Positions 1 through 7,577 of a stretch of 64,000 bases of DNA are shown here, in pieces. A program made the translations under genes and the position numbers. This stretch comes from Arthrobacter sp. PM3 (GTDB taxonomy: Bacteria; Actinomycetota; Actinomycetes; Actinomycetales; Micrococcaceae). How positions within the stretch are numbered: position 1 is the stretch's first letter; the number at the start of each line of letters is the position of its first letter. Location: the NCBI RefSeq assembly GCF_003352915.1, contig NZ_CP022314.1, positions 2,423,623-2,487,622 of the forward strand, read 5' to 3'. The notes below the pieces were generated by a model. That model had not been told where the DNA came from, did no database searches, and was given only the letters and a program-made list of their open reading frames with translations.

Positions 1-165
1 ACGCTGACCGAGGAACGCAAGGCACAGATGTCGGAGGGCATCATGATGGGGCGGGTCGGCAGCCGCGAGGAAGTGGCGGCCCTGATCTCCTTCCTGCTCG
101 GACCGGACGCCGGCTACATCACGGCGGCCACGTACGACATCAACGGCGGCCTCCAGGTCTCCTGA
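1..165 (+). CDS. SDR family oxidoreductase, C-terminal end (partial)
   Basis: Only the last 54 codons are in the window, so the gene starts upstream. The visible part ends with the usual classical-SDR tail: a helix containing GRVGSREEVAALISFLL, then DAGYITAATYDINGG, which matches the common 'GxxxxVDGG' end of these NAD(P)-dependent dehydrogenases. The tail closely resembles that of the complete SDR at 38380-39147, so the two may be paralogues. The substrate cannot be told because the Rossmann and YxxxK parts are missing. Confidence 0.8.
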   Translation, partial: TLTEERKAQMSEGIMMGRVGSREEVAALISFLLGPDAGYITAATYDINGGLQVS

Positions 166-193
166 CCGTCCGGCCGCGGTCTACTCTGACTCC

Positions 194-1327
194 ATGAGGT
201 TCGCCCGCAGCCTGCACCCCAGCCCGCGCACCCTGGAGGTCGAGAGCCTTGCCGGTTTCGACCGGTTCGTCGCCGCCGGAGCGCGCAGCATGCACGGCTG
301 GCATGTCCAGTCGCTGGATCTGCGCGGCCGGCGGGACCAGCTGGCGGCGTTGGACGTGCAGGGGGCGATCTTCCTGGGCTGCACGTTCGACGACGGTGTG
401 GAGCTTTCCCTGCGCAGCCGGGGTGCGCTGATCTTTCCCCGTCTCGAGTCCGTTCCGTTCAACCCCTACCGCGGCCAGCTGTACACGCCGCAGGAGCTGT
501 ACGCGGGGGTGGCCACCTCCCGCTACGAGGACACCCTCGACGCACGCATCTACCAGTGGAGCATCCGGCCGGGCCAGCGCCACCGCCTCGATTCGACCCT
601 TGCCGCCGCGCTGCACGACCATGCGATCGGCGACGCGCTGGACGAGCTGACGCGCACGGGCTTCTGCGCGGGCCGCGGGATGGTCGGCGTCATGGGCGGC
701 CACGCGGCCCGTCGCGGCACCGCCCTGTTTGAGGAAGCCGCCCAGCTGGGGCGGCTGCTGGCCCGCAACGACCGGGTGGTGGCCACCGGCGGCGGGCCGG
801 GGACCATGGAGGCGGCCAACCTGGGCGCTTTCCTCAGCGCCGCCCCGGAACGGGACTTCCGGCGGGCCCTGGCCGACCTTGGGGCGGTACCGGCCTTCCT
901 GCCCTCGGTGTCGGCCTGGGCGCGGGCGGCTGCCGCCGTCGTCGAGCGCCATCCGGACGGGACGCCGTCGCTGGGGATTCCCACCTGGTACTACGGCCAC
1001 GAGCCGCCCAATTTCTTCGCCACCCACGTGGCCAAGTACTTCGCCAATGCCATCCGGGAAGCGATCCTGCTTGAGCTCTGCAACGGCGGCATCATCTTCC
1101 TGCCGGGCTCCGGCGGCACGGTGCAGGAGATCTTCCAGGACGCCTGCGAGAACTACTACGGCGACCCCGAAACCATCACGCCCATGGTCCTCGTGGGGCA
1201 GGAGCACTGGCTGCGGCGGTTCCCGGCCTGGCCGCTCCTGCAGAGCCTGGCCTCCGGCCGTCGGATGGAGGGGCGGATCTACCTGGTGGACACCGTGGAG
1301 GAAGCCCTCGACGCCCTGGTACGCTGA
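194..1327 (+). CDS. LOG family (lysine-decarboxylase-like) Rossmann-fold protein
   Basis: A 377-residue protein, about twice the length of a minimal LOG cytokinin-riboside phosphoribohydrolase. The C-terminal half carries the family's nucleotide-binding signatures: GVMGGHAARRG (about 165-175), TGGGPGTMEAAN (198-209) and LPGSGGTVQE (303-312), the last a variant of the PGGxGTxxE motif with Ser for the second Gly. The N-terminal 160 residues form an extra domain I do not recognise. LOG proteins remove ribose-phosphate from nucleotide monophosphates; the exact substrate here is unknown. There is no clear Shine-Dalgarno site, but TACTCT at 182-187 lies 6 nt before the ATG, which would fit a leaderless transcript. 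It runs convergent with the protease gene that follows, 18 bp away. Confidence 0.8.
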   Translation: MRFARSLHPSPRTLEVESLAGFDRFVAAGARSMHGWHVQSLDLRGRRDQLAALDVQGAIFLGCTFDDGVELSLRSRGALIFPRLESVPFNPYRGQLYTPQELYAGVATSRYEDTLDARIYQWSIRPGQRHRLDSTLAAALHDHAIGDALDELTRTGFCAGRGMVGVMGGHAARRGTALFEEAAQLGRLLARNDRVVATGGGPGTMEAANLGAFLSAAPERDFRRALADLGAVPAFLPSVSAWARAAAAVVERHPDGTPSLGIPTWYYGHEPPNFFATHVAKYFANAIREAILLELCNGGIIFLPGSGGTVQEIFQDACENYYGDPETITPMVLVGQEHWLRRFPAWPLLQSLASGRRMEGRIYLVDTVEEALDALVR

Positions 1328-1345
1328 CCGGGCAGTGCCAGAAGG

Positions 1346-2302
1346 TCAGAGGTCCTTGCGGCACTGGGCGTGGCCGAGTTCGTACAGCCCGTTCAGGTCC
1401 CCGGCGGCCAGCCCGTCGGGCGTTCCGATCTCCGGGTACATCAGCTGGGACGGGTCATCGACGTGTTCCAGGCCCATCACGTGGCCAAGTTCGTGCAGGA
1501 TCACGGCCGTGGCGTACGCCGCACCTTGGGACCGGTCCAGGTCTTCGGTGATCTGCGGGGCGTCCAGCTCCAGGCTGCCGGTGACGAAGCTCTTGGGCCC
1601 GTCGCCGAAACTAAAGTGCGTGCTGCCGCCGGTTCCGATCACCGGGCCCTTCAGCTGCGGGGCCTGTTCCGGGGTGGTCCACGCGATCAGCAGCGGCGCC
1701 CACCGGTCCCCGTAGGCGGCCTTCTGGTAGGGCGCCCGGGTGGGCGAGGGGAGCTCGCTCGTGGGCCCGTCATTGATGAACCTGATCCCGGTGGCCTCGG
1801 AGATCGTCCGGATGGAGTCCTCCACCAGCCGTTCGGATCCCTGCGGCGCCAGTGCTGCGTTGACCACATAGTGCAGCGGCCGGCACGGCGAATAGCCCAC
1901 CGGGCTGCCGTCGTCGTTCGTTGCCAGGAACTTGTAGGAGGAACTGGCGGTTGCCGGTTTCCGGGGTGTGGCAAGGGGCTGGTCCTGCTCCTCGAGCCCG
2001 GGCCGGGGAGTCTCTTCCCGGTCCCCGCCGGCAGGCACGGCAGGCTGGCCCGATCCCTGTCCGGACCGCGGTGCCTGCGCGCCGGCGCCCTGGCTCTGCC
2101 ACGGGTTCTGCCCCGCGCTGTTCCCCGTTCCGTGGCTGACCTCGAACAGGCCCGTGAACCGGGGATCGCCGTAGACCAGCCCGGCCGCCAGGAACGCGCC
2201 GCCCGCGATCACGGCCGCGGCAACCAGGTTCCTGACCACCCGCAGCGCCGTGACGGGCCGGCTGTGCCGCGGCCCGCGGTCCCGGAATTCAGGACCCTCC
2301 AC
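1346..2302 (-). CDS. Membrane-anchored matrixin-like zinc metalloprotease
   Basis: A 318-residue protein read from a GTG at 2302. This start is chosen because it overlaps the stop of the upstream transporter gene by one base (TAGTG), which implies translational coupling. A hydrophobic segment at about residues 20-42 should act as a signal anchor. It is followed by a Gly/Pro/Gln-rich linker of about 100 residues and a catalytic domain. The domain ends in HELGHVMGLEH, the HExxHxxGxxH zinc site of metzincins, and LMYPEIG, the Met-turn. It is probably an exported peptidase facing outside the membrane. A protease co-translated with a metal transporter is unusual; it may take its zinc or act in the same stress response, but that is inference. 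Confidence 0.82.
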   Translation of the reverse strand: MEGPEFRDRGPRHSRPVTALRVVRNLVAAAVIAGGAFLAAGLVYGDPRFTGLFEVSHGTGNSAGQNPWQSQGAGAQAPRSGQGSGQPAVPAGGDREETPRPGLEEQDQPLATPRKPATASSSYKFLATNDDGSPVGYSPCRPLHYVVNAALAPQGSERLVEDSIRTISEATGIRFINDGPTSELPSPTRAPYQKAAYGDRWAPLLIAWTTPEQAPQLKGPVIGTGGSTHFSFGDGPKSFVTGSLELDAPQITEDLDRSQGAAYATAVILHELGHVMGLEHVDDPSQLMYPEIGTPDGLAAGDLNGLYELGHAQCRKDL

Positions 2303-3471
2303 TAGCCGACCACGGAGCCAAACGCCATGCCCAGCAGGTACGTGACACCCGCGGCTCCCATGCCGATGGCAAGCTGGCGCAGCCCGCGGGTGGCGGGGGA
2401 GGTGCCGGAGAGCAGGCCGACGACGCCGCCGGTCAGCAGCAGGGCCACGCCGACGAGGGACGCGGAGACCACCAGGGCGGCCAGGCCCGTCATGCCCAGC
2501 AGGAACGGGATGATGGGCACGATCGCGCCGGACGCGAAGAAGCAGAAGCTCGACGCCGCCGCGCCCCACGCCGTGCCGACGGCCTCGTGCTGGTCCTCAG
2601 TTTCCGGCACTTCGGGCTGCAGGGACAGGCTCGGATCGCAGTCGCACTCCAGCAGGCCCATCCGCTCCGCGACGCGGTGCTCGGCGGCTTCCCGGGACAT
2701 GCCGCGGGCCAGGTACACGAGCAGGAGTTCGTTGTGCTCGATATCCAGCGACGGCGCCGCCGCGAGCGTGATCTGGGTGGGCCGGGTGGCGGCCAGGAGT
2801 TCCCGCTGGGACCGCACCGAGATGAACTCGCCGGCACCCATGGACAGTGCCCCGGCCAGCAGCCCGGCGACGCCGCTGAGGAGCACCACCTGGCTTCCGA
2901 CGCCGGAGGCCGCCATGCCCATGACGAGGGACAGGTTGCTGACCAGTCCGTCGTTGGCGCCGAAGACGGCGGCCCGGAAGGTGCCCGCGAGGCGGTTGCG
3001 GCCCCGGGTGGCCAGGCCGCGGACCACTTCTTCATGGATCTGCTCGTCGGCGACCATGGCCGGCGTGGCGTGCGGGTCGGTGGCGTACGGGGACCGGCTT
3101 TCCGCCCGCTGCGCCAGGGCCAGGACGAAGACGGAGCCGAAGTGGCGGGCCAGGAATCCCAGGAACCGGCTCTGCAGCGAGGCATGCCGGTCCTTGCCGG
3201 CGTGCTCGCCCAGCAGCTGGAGCCAGTGCGCCTCGTGGCGTCCCTCGGCCTCGGCCAGGGCGAGCAGGATGGCGCGTTCCTCGCCGCTGCGGTTCTGTGC
3301 AAGGTCGCGGTACACGGCCGCCTCGGCGCGCTCGTCGGCGAGGTACTGGCGCCAGCGCTTGATGTCCGCGGGGCCCGGGGCTGCCGGGGCTGCCGACGAC
3401 GGTGCTGAGGATGCCGGTGCCCGGCGGTGCTGCGGGGAATCGTGGCGGTCAGGTTCGGTGTGCTGGGACAC
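2302..3471 (-). CDS. Ferritin-like domain / VIT1 (CCC1) family iron-manganese transporter
   Basis: A 389-residue membrane protein. The GTG at 3471 is preceded by AGGAG about 9 nt upstream. Residues 30-180 form a rubrerythrin/ferritin-like domain with Glu/His pairs in helices (DERAEAAVYRDLA, LAEAEGRHEAHW, ADEQIHEEVV). The C-terminal half is a VIT1/CCC1 domain starting around GANDGLVSNLSLVMGMA, with about five transmembrane helices. This architecture is that of MbfA-type transporters, in which the ferritin-like part senses or binds iron and the VIT1 part moves Fe2+ or Mn2+ across the membrane; in bacteria this is usually export. The His/Pro/Ala-rich first 30 residues are poorly conserved. Together with the coupled protease gene it forms a two-gene operon. 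Confidence 0.88.
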   Translation of the reverse strand: MSQHTEPDRHDSPQHRRAPASSAPSSAAPAAPGPADIKRWRQYLADERAEAAVYRDLAQNRSGEERAILLALAEAEGRHEAHWLQLLGEHAGKDRHASLQSRFLGFLARHFGSVFVLALAQRAESRSPYATDPHATPAMVADEQIHEEVVRGLATRGRNRLAGTFRAAVFGANDGLVSNLSLVMGMAASGVGSQVVLLSGVAGLLAGALSMGAGEFISVRSQRELLAATRPTQITLAAAPSLDIEHNELLLVYLARGMSREAAEHRVAERMGLLECDCDPSLSLQPEVPETEDQHEAVGTAWGAAASSFCFFASGAIVPIIPFLLGMTGLAALVVSASLVGVALLLTGGVVGLLSGTSPATRGLRQLAIGMGAAGVTYLLGMAFGSVVG

Positions 3472-3733
3472 GAAAAAAGGCTCCTGGGTTTGATCGGGCG
3501 TGGTCCGGCGCCATTGCGACTCCAGAGTACCCCGGATTTCCGCGGTTTTTCGGCCGGTGATCCTCAGCGGAAAGTTTAGGGAACCCGCAACCGGCGGACC
3601 CCTGCGGGCGGCCGTCGGACACTCTCCCGCAGGGCCCGCCGGCCCTTGACCGGCCGGGTCCGCGGTGTTCGAATGAAACCCAGGGCGGGCTCCCCGGGGC
3701 CCTTGCCGCCACCCCTGCCACGGAGGTTGCACC

Positions 3734-3970
3734 ATGGACAGCACAGGACCACGTCCCACCCAGCCGGCCCGGGATTCCCTCGAATCCGATCCCGCCTACG
3801 ACTACGCCGAGGACGCGCCCGTCAGCGATGCCGCGGAGACCGAGGAGGAAGAACTCCTCGAAGAGGCCGACCGGCTGGTGCCCCTCGACAAGGAGGACTT
3901 CCTGGGCGACGAGAAACCGGTCGCGCCGCTGGAAGGCGAAGAGTTCCTGGAAGCTGACGAGAACGAGTAA
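3734..3970 (+). CDS. Small acidic protein of unknown function
   Basis: A 78-residue, strongly acidic protein (long runs of Glu and Asp such as ETEEEELLEEADRLVPLD) with no transmembrane segment. A good ribosome site (GGAGG, 9 nt before the ATG) and a strong terminator just after the stop support it as a real gene. It stands alone between the transporter gene on the other strand and the symporter gene on the other strand. I do not recognise a family, and no function is proposed. Confidence 0.62.
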   Translation: MDSTGPRPTQPARDSLESDPAYDYAEDAPVSDAAETEEEELLEEADRLVPLDKEDFLGDEKPVAPLEGEEFLEADENE

Positions 3971-4027
3971 ACGCACGACGGCGGCGCCCCCTGGAAACCG
4001 CTGAAGGGGAGCGCCGCCGTCGTGCGT
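3971..4027. terminator. Strong bidirectional hairpin terminator
   Basis: A 17-bp perfect inverted repeat (ACGCACGACGGCGGCGC and its complement) encloses a 23-nt loop that can itself pair. It starts directly after the stop of the acidic-protein gene and lies about 60 bp beyond the stop of the convergent symporter gene, so it can serve both. There is no long T-run, as is common for high-GC actinobacterial terminators. Confidence 0.75.
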
Positions 4028-4086
4028 TACGGTCGTGCGTTAAGTCGGGCGTCAGCTGGCGTGCAGGTCCTCAGCGCGCCAGGACC

Positions 4087-5613
4087 TCAGTGCGCGAGGG
4101 CGGGGACCTGCTCGTCTTCGGCCGCGCCGCCGCCCGCGACCCGCCGGCGCCAGCCCTGCATCACGGCAGGATCTGTCGGCTTGGTCAGCAGCGAGACCGC
4201 GATGTAGACCACAGCGGAGGCGATGAGGCCGTAGTAGATCGGCTCGTTGGCGTAGATGCCGTCCAGCGGCACCTCGGCGTTGATCTCCAGGATGATCATG
4301 GTGCCCAGCGTGATGACCGAGCCGACCGCCATGGATGCGGCGGCGGCCACGCCGGTGCCGCGCTTCCAGACGAGGCCGCCGAGGATGGCCACGAGCAGGC
4401 CGCCGACCAGGATGTCGTAGGCAATGGTCAGGGCCGCGACGACATCCTTGGTGATGATGGCGATCACGATCGCCACGACGCCCAGGCCCAGGACCCACAG
4501 GCGGTTGGCTTTGACGTCGTGTTCCGGGTTGTCGGTGTCATCGGTGTTGATGGTCTTGCCGAACCAGCCGGCCACGAACGGCAGCACGTCGGCGCGGGCC
4601 ACGGTGGCGGCGGCGATCAGGGCGCCGGAGGCGGTGGACATCATGGCGGCGACGGCGGCGGCGAGCACGAGGCCTCCGATGCCGATGGGCAGCAGGTGGG
4701 TGGCGACCTCGGCGTAGACCACGTCCTTGCCGAGCGCCTTGACGTCGATCTGCGGCAGGGCGACGCGGGCGCCCAGGCCGATCAGGGCGCCGGCTGCGCC
4801 GTAGAGGATGCAGTAGATGCCGGCCGTGGAGCCGCCCCAGCGGGCCACCTCGGGCGTCTTGGCGGTGAACACGCGCTGCCAGATGTCCTGGCCGATCAGC
4901 AGGCCCAGGGTGTAGACCACGAAGTAGGTGATGATGGTCTGGGTTCCGATGCCGTCAATCTGGAAGAAGCTGGCGTCGACCCGGGCGCGGATCCCGTCGA
5001 GGCCGCCGGCGGCGTTGAGCGTGAACGGCAGCATCAGCACGAAGATGCCGACGGTCTTGATGACGAACTGGACCTGGTCGGCGAGCGTGATGGACCACAT
5101 GCCGCCGATGGTCGAGTAGACCAGCACGATTGCGCCGCCGACGGCGATCGCGAGGGCGCGGTCCCAGCCGAAGAGCACCACGAAGATGGTGGCGTAGGCG
5201 CCGGTGGAGGTGGCGCAAAGCATCAGCGTGTAGGCCAGCATGACGATGCCCGAGGTCTGCGTGGCCTTGCTGCCGTAGCGCAGGGTCAGCATTTGGGAGA
5301 CGGTGTAGATCTTCAGCTTCTGGATGGTGCTGGCGAAGAGCAGGCTCAGCAGCAGCACGCCGGCGCCGATCGCGACCACGAGCCACATGCCGGAGATGCC
5401 GAACTTGTAGCCCAGCCCGACGCCGCCGACGGTTGAGGCGCCGCCCAGGACAACGGCGGCCATGGTCCCGGTGTAGAGGAACGGGCCGAGCCGGCGTCCG
5501 GCCACGAGGAAGTCGCTGTTGTTCTTGGTGCGGGCCTTGCCCCACCAGCCGAACGCCAGCATGGCGACCAGATACACCACCACGATGGCGATGTTGACGA
5601 AACTTGCGTCCAT
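4087..5613 (-). CDS. Sodium:solute symporter (SSS) family transporter
   Basis: A 508-residue protein with about 13 hydrophobic segments, as expected for the SSS (SLC5-like) family. The ATG at 5613 has AAGGAG 9 nt upstream, which excludes the longer open frame. Family features are seen early (NNSDFLVAGRRLGPF near residue 32) and around STVGGVGLGYKFG. It should import a small polar solute with Na+. The substrate is not encoded in any motif I can read. The XRE-cupin regulator on the other strand has the same build as PuuR, the putrescine-utilisation repressor. A guanidino-compound pathway lies further along, so an amine or guanidino compound is a reasonable guess. A monocarboxylate or urea substrate is equally possible on family grounds. 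Confidence 0.85.
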   Translation of the reverse strand: MDASFVNIAIVVVYLVAMLAFGWWGKARTKNNSDFLVAGRRLGPFLYTGTMAAVVLGGASTVGGVGLGYKFGISGMWLVVAIGAGVLLLSLLFASTIQKLKIYTVSQMLTLRYGSKATQTSGIVMLAYTLMLCATSTGAYATIFVVLFGWDRALAIAVGGAIVLVYSTIGGMWSITLADQVQFVIKTVGIFVLMLPFTLNAAGGLDGIRARVDASFFQIDGIGTQTIITYFVVYTLGLLIGQDIWQRVFTAKTPEVARWGGSTAGIYCILYGAAGALIGLGARVALPQIDVKALGKDVVYAEVATHLLPIGIGGLVLAAAVAAMMSTASGALIAAATVARADVLPFVAGWFGKTINTDDTDNPEHDVKANRLWVLGLGVVAIVIAIITKDVVAALTIAYDILVGGLLVAILGGLVWKRGTGVAAAASMAVGSVITLGTMIILEINAEVPLDGIYANEPIYYGLIASAVVYIAVSLLTKPTDPAVMQGWRRRVAGGGAAEDEQVPALAH

Positions 5614-5734
5614 AAAATGGCTCCTTGGAGCTGACTGGCAGCGTGCGTGGACCTTGCCTTGCCTCAACGGTGCGTTCGGCCGGCCTGCTGCTGCGTGACG
5701 TGGTTGGCGGAGGATGTCCGTCGGAACCTCCGGT

Positions 5735-5773
5735 GTTGCCTAACAGATTGCCCAATAGGCAACACATGTTGCC
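5735..5773. promoter_or_regulatory. Candidate operator: three GTTGCC/GGCAAC half-sites in the divergent promoter
   Basis: Within the intergenic region of the symporter and the XRE-cupin gene, GTTGCC occurs at 5735-5740 and 5768-5773 and its complement GGCAAC at 5758-5763. The last two form a 16-bp palindrome, GGCAACACATGTTGCC (7-bp arms, 2-bp centre); the first with the second forms a wider inverted repeat with 7-bp arms. Such an arrangement between divergent genes is typical of the site bound by the adjacent regulator. Binding has not been shown. Confidence 0.6.
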
Positions 5774-5906
5774 AAAGGGTATGTTGTGATTCCGGTAACA
5801 GTCAAGGCGCCGTGCGGGGCGCCGCCGTATCCGCGTCATGAAGGCCCGGTCCCGCTAGGATTGCTCCAATAAAGGGGCCAAGCGGCCGGCCGTGAAAGGT
5901 TCCTAC

Positions 5907-6482
5907 ATGAAGGCTCTACCAGTTGAACCGAGCAACGTCCCCGTCGCCATCGGTTCCAGGATCCGCGCCGCCCGGCAGTCCCAGCGGCTCACCATTGAAC
6001 AGGTCGCCGACGCCACCGGGCTCACCAAGGGATTCCTCAGCAGGGTTGAGCGGGACCTCACCTCGCCCTCGGTCGCCTCGCTGGTGACGCTGTGCCAGGT
6101 CCTGTCCATCTCGATCGGCGACCTCTTCGCCGCGCCCGAAACCCACCTCACCAAGCGCAACGAAGGCCCCAGGATCTCCCTCGGCGGCGAAGGAATCGTC
6201 GAACGGCTGCTGACCGCGCGTTCCGAGCGCCGCGTCCAGATCATCCAGGCGGTGATCGAGCCGCGAGGCCGCGGCGAGTCCGAACTCTATGCGGTGGACT
6301 GCGACGTTGACGTCCTGCACGTGGTCAAGGGAAGCATCCGGCTGATCCTGACCAACGAGGAATTCGAGCTCAGCACCGGGGATACCGTGACGTTCCCCGG
6401 CCGGGAGCCGCACACCTGGGTCAATCCCACGGACGACGCCGTCGAAGTGCTGTGGGTGCTGGTGCCGGCCGCCAGCCGGTAA
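5907..6482 (+). CDS. XRE-family regulator with C-terminal cupin domain (PuuR-like)
   Basis: A 191-residue transcription factor. Residues 11-65 are an XRE helix-turn-helix (IGSRIRAARQSQRLTIEQVA, then GLTKGFLSRVERDLTSPSVA). Residues 110-185 form a small cupin (DVLHVVKGSIRLIL, GDTVTFPGREPHTWVNP) that should bind a small effector. PuuR and related repressors of polyamine and amino-acid degradation genes have this build. The ATG at 5907 is preferred over the GTG at 5892 because AAAGG lies 8 nt before it. The gene is divergent from the symporter, and the palindromic sites at 5735-5773 are the obvious place for it to act on both promoters. Confidence 0.85.
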   Translation: MKALPVEPSNVPVAIGSRIRAARQSQRLTIEQVADATGLTKGFLSRVERDLTSPSVASLVTLCQVLSISIGDLFAAPETHLTKRNEGPRISLGGEGIVERLLTARSERRVQIIQAVIEPRGRGESELYAVDCDVDVLHVVKGSIRLILTNEEFELSTGDTVTFPGREPHTWVNPTDDAVEVLWVLVPAASR

Positions 6483-6562
6483 CCGGCCCGGACACTCCGG
6501 AAACATACAAAACATAGAGAACGAACAGCAGCCGCTTACGCCAATCCAACCTGGGGGATTCC

Positions 6563-7324
6563 ATGTACCGCACCACTGTTTTTCCGGCCCTGGCGCTCGC
6601 CGCCGCGCTCGCGGCGGGTGTCACCCTCAGTTCGTGCGCCGCGCCGGCCCAGCGCGCCGGCGAGGCCGGAACCGGGCCCGCCGGCACGGCGGCGTCCTCC
6701 CCGGCTCAGTCGTCCGGCCCCGCCGCCGCGGCGGAACCGTCCGCCACTGCGGCGGTGCCGGCGCCCGCGCCCACTGCCACGTCCCCGGCCACGCCGACCG
6801 CGGCCCCGGTGGCCGGCGTGAAGACCTTCACATTCCCGGACGGGCACCTGTCCTTTTCCTACCCGAGCGACTGGTCCATCCGGATGGTGGGCGCTCCGGA
6901 GAACGCCGCGAAGCTGCGGGGCGTGCAGGCTGTCATCGCCGACGCAACCGGCAATGAACTGGCGTCGGTCACCAGTAGCACCAGCGCCAGCAGCGCCTCG
7001 GGCCCGGTGGCCCGCACCGTCCTGGATGCCGCCCCGGTGCCGGGGCTCAAAGACGTCGACGGCGAACAGCTCGCCGCCGGCTTCGCGTTTGACTCCTTCG
7101 CCGACCAGTCGGACTTCCACATGGGCGTCCGCAAGCAGCGCGACTTCGCGCCCTCGGTCACCGAGGCCGGCAACTCCCACGTCCAGTTCCCCAACGGCGG
7201 GGCCGAAGCCAAAGTGCTGTTCGGCAACCCGGCCTTCCCGTCCGTTGATGCCGCCAGGGCCTGGATGACCACGGAGCAGTACAGCCAGCTCAAGCGCCTC
7301 CTGCTCAGCCTGAAATACAGCTAA
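6563..7324 (+). CDS. Lipoprotein of unknown function
   Basis: A 253-residue exported protein. The N-terminus is a lipoprotein signal peptide with a lipobox ending at TLSSC (Cys 25), then a flexible Ala/Pro/Thr/Ser-rich stretch to about residue 88. This is followed by a globular domain beginning KTFTFPDGHLSFSYPSDWSI, a pattern seen in actinobacterial surface lipoproteins with a PsbP/MOG1-like fold. GGGG before the ATG serves as ribosome site. It lies between the XRE regulator and amt but has its own flanking gaps, so no operon is implied. The function is unknown. Confidence 0.75.
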   Translation: MYRTTVFPALALAAALAAGVTLSSCAAPAQRAGEAGTGPAGTAASSPAQSSGPAAAAEPSATAAVPAPAPTATSPATPTAAPVAGVKTFTFPDGHLSFSYPSDWSIRMVGAPENAAKLRGVQAVIADATGNELASVTSSTSASSASGPVARTVLDAAPVPGLKDVDGEQLAAGFAFDSFADQSDFHMGVRKQRDFAPSVTEAGNSHVQFPNGGAEAKVLFGNPAFPSVDAARAWMTTEQYSQLKRLLLSLKYS

Positions 7325-7375
7325 GGCCAGTACCGGCAGAGAAGGCGGGGCTCCGCGGCCGTTGGTGAGATCTAC

Positions 7376-7466
7376 GTCACATTCCGGCAATCTGCCGGAA
7401 ACGGCGAATTCATCCCCGGGACCGGGACGTAACGTGCCCGCAAGATAAGGAAAGCCTTCCCGAAAC
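7376..7466 (+). promoter_or_regulatory. Two candidate GlnR-type nitrogen-control sites before amt
   Basis: Actinobacterial GlnR binds pentamers of GTNAC and GAAAC type spaced by 6 nt. Upstream of amt I see GTCAC (7376-7380), GCAAT (7387-7391) and GAAAC (7398-7402) separated by exactly 6 nt, and a second set GTAAC (7429-7433), GCAAG (7440-7444), AAAGC (7451-7455) and GAAAC (7462-7466), again spaced by 6 nt. The outer boxes fit well and the inner ones poorly. The first set also contains a perfect 8-bp-arm palindrome (TTCCGGCAATCTGCCGGAA, 7382-7400). Regulation of amt-glnK by GlnR is established in other actinobacteria; here it is inferred from spacing. Confidence 0.5.
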
Positions 7467-7577
7467 ACGCCGTGGGTAGCGTCTTCTGCGGGGGGACGCA
7501 TAACTGTCCTGATTCGCCACATGGTCTCGCCGATCCGGCGCCCTCGGAGCGCCGGCATTCGAGGAAGGCTCCCGCAA

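Noticed and set aside
7382..7400. 19-bp palindrome as terminator of the lipoprotein gene
   Set aside because: It lacks a T-run, lies 58 bp after the stop and coincides with the phased nitrogen-control boxes, so it is treated as regulatory.
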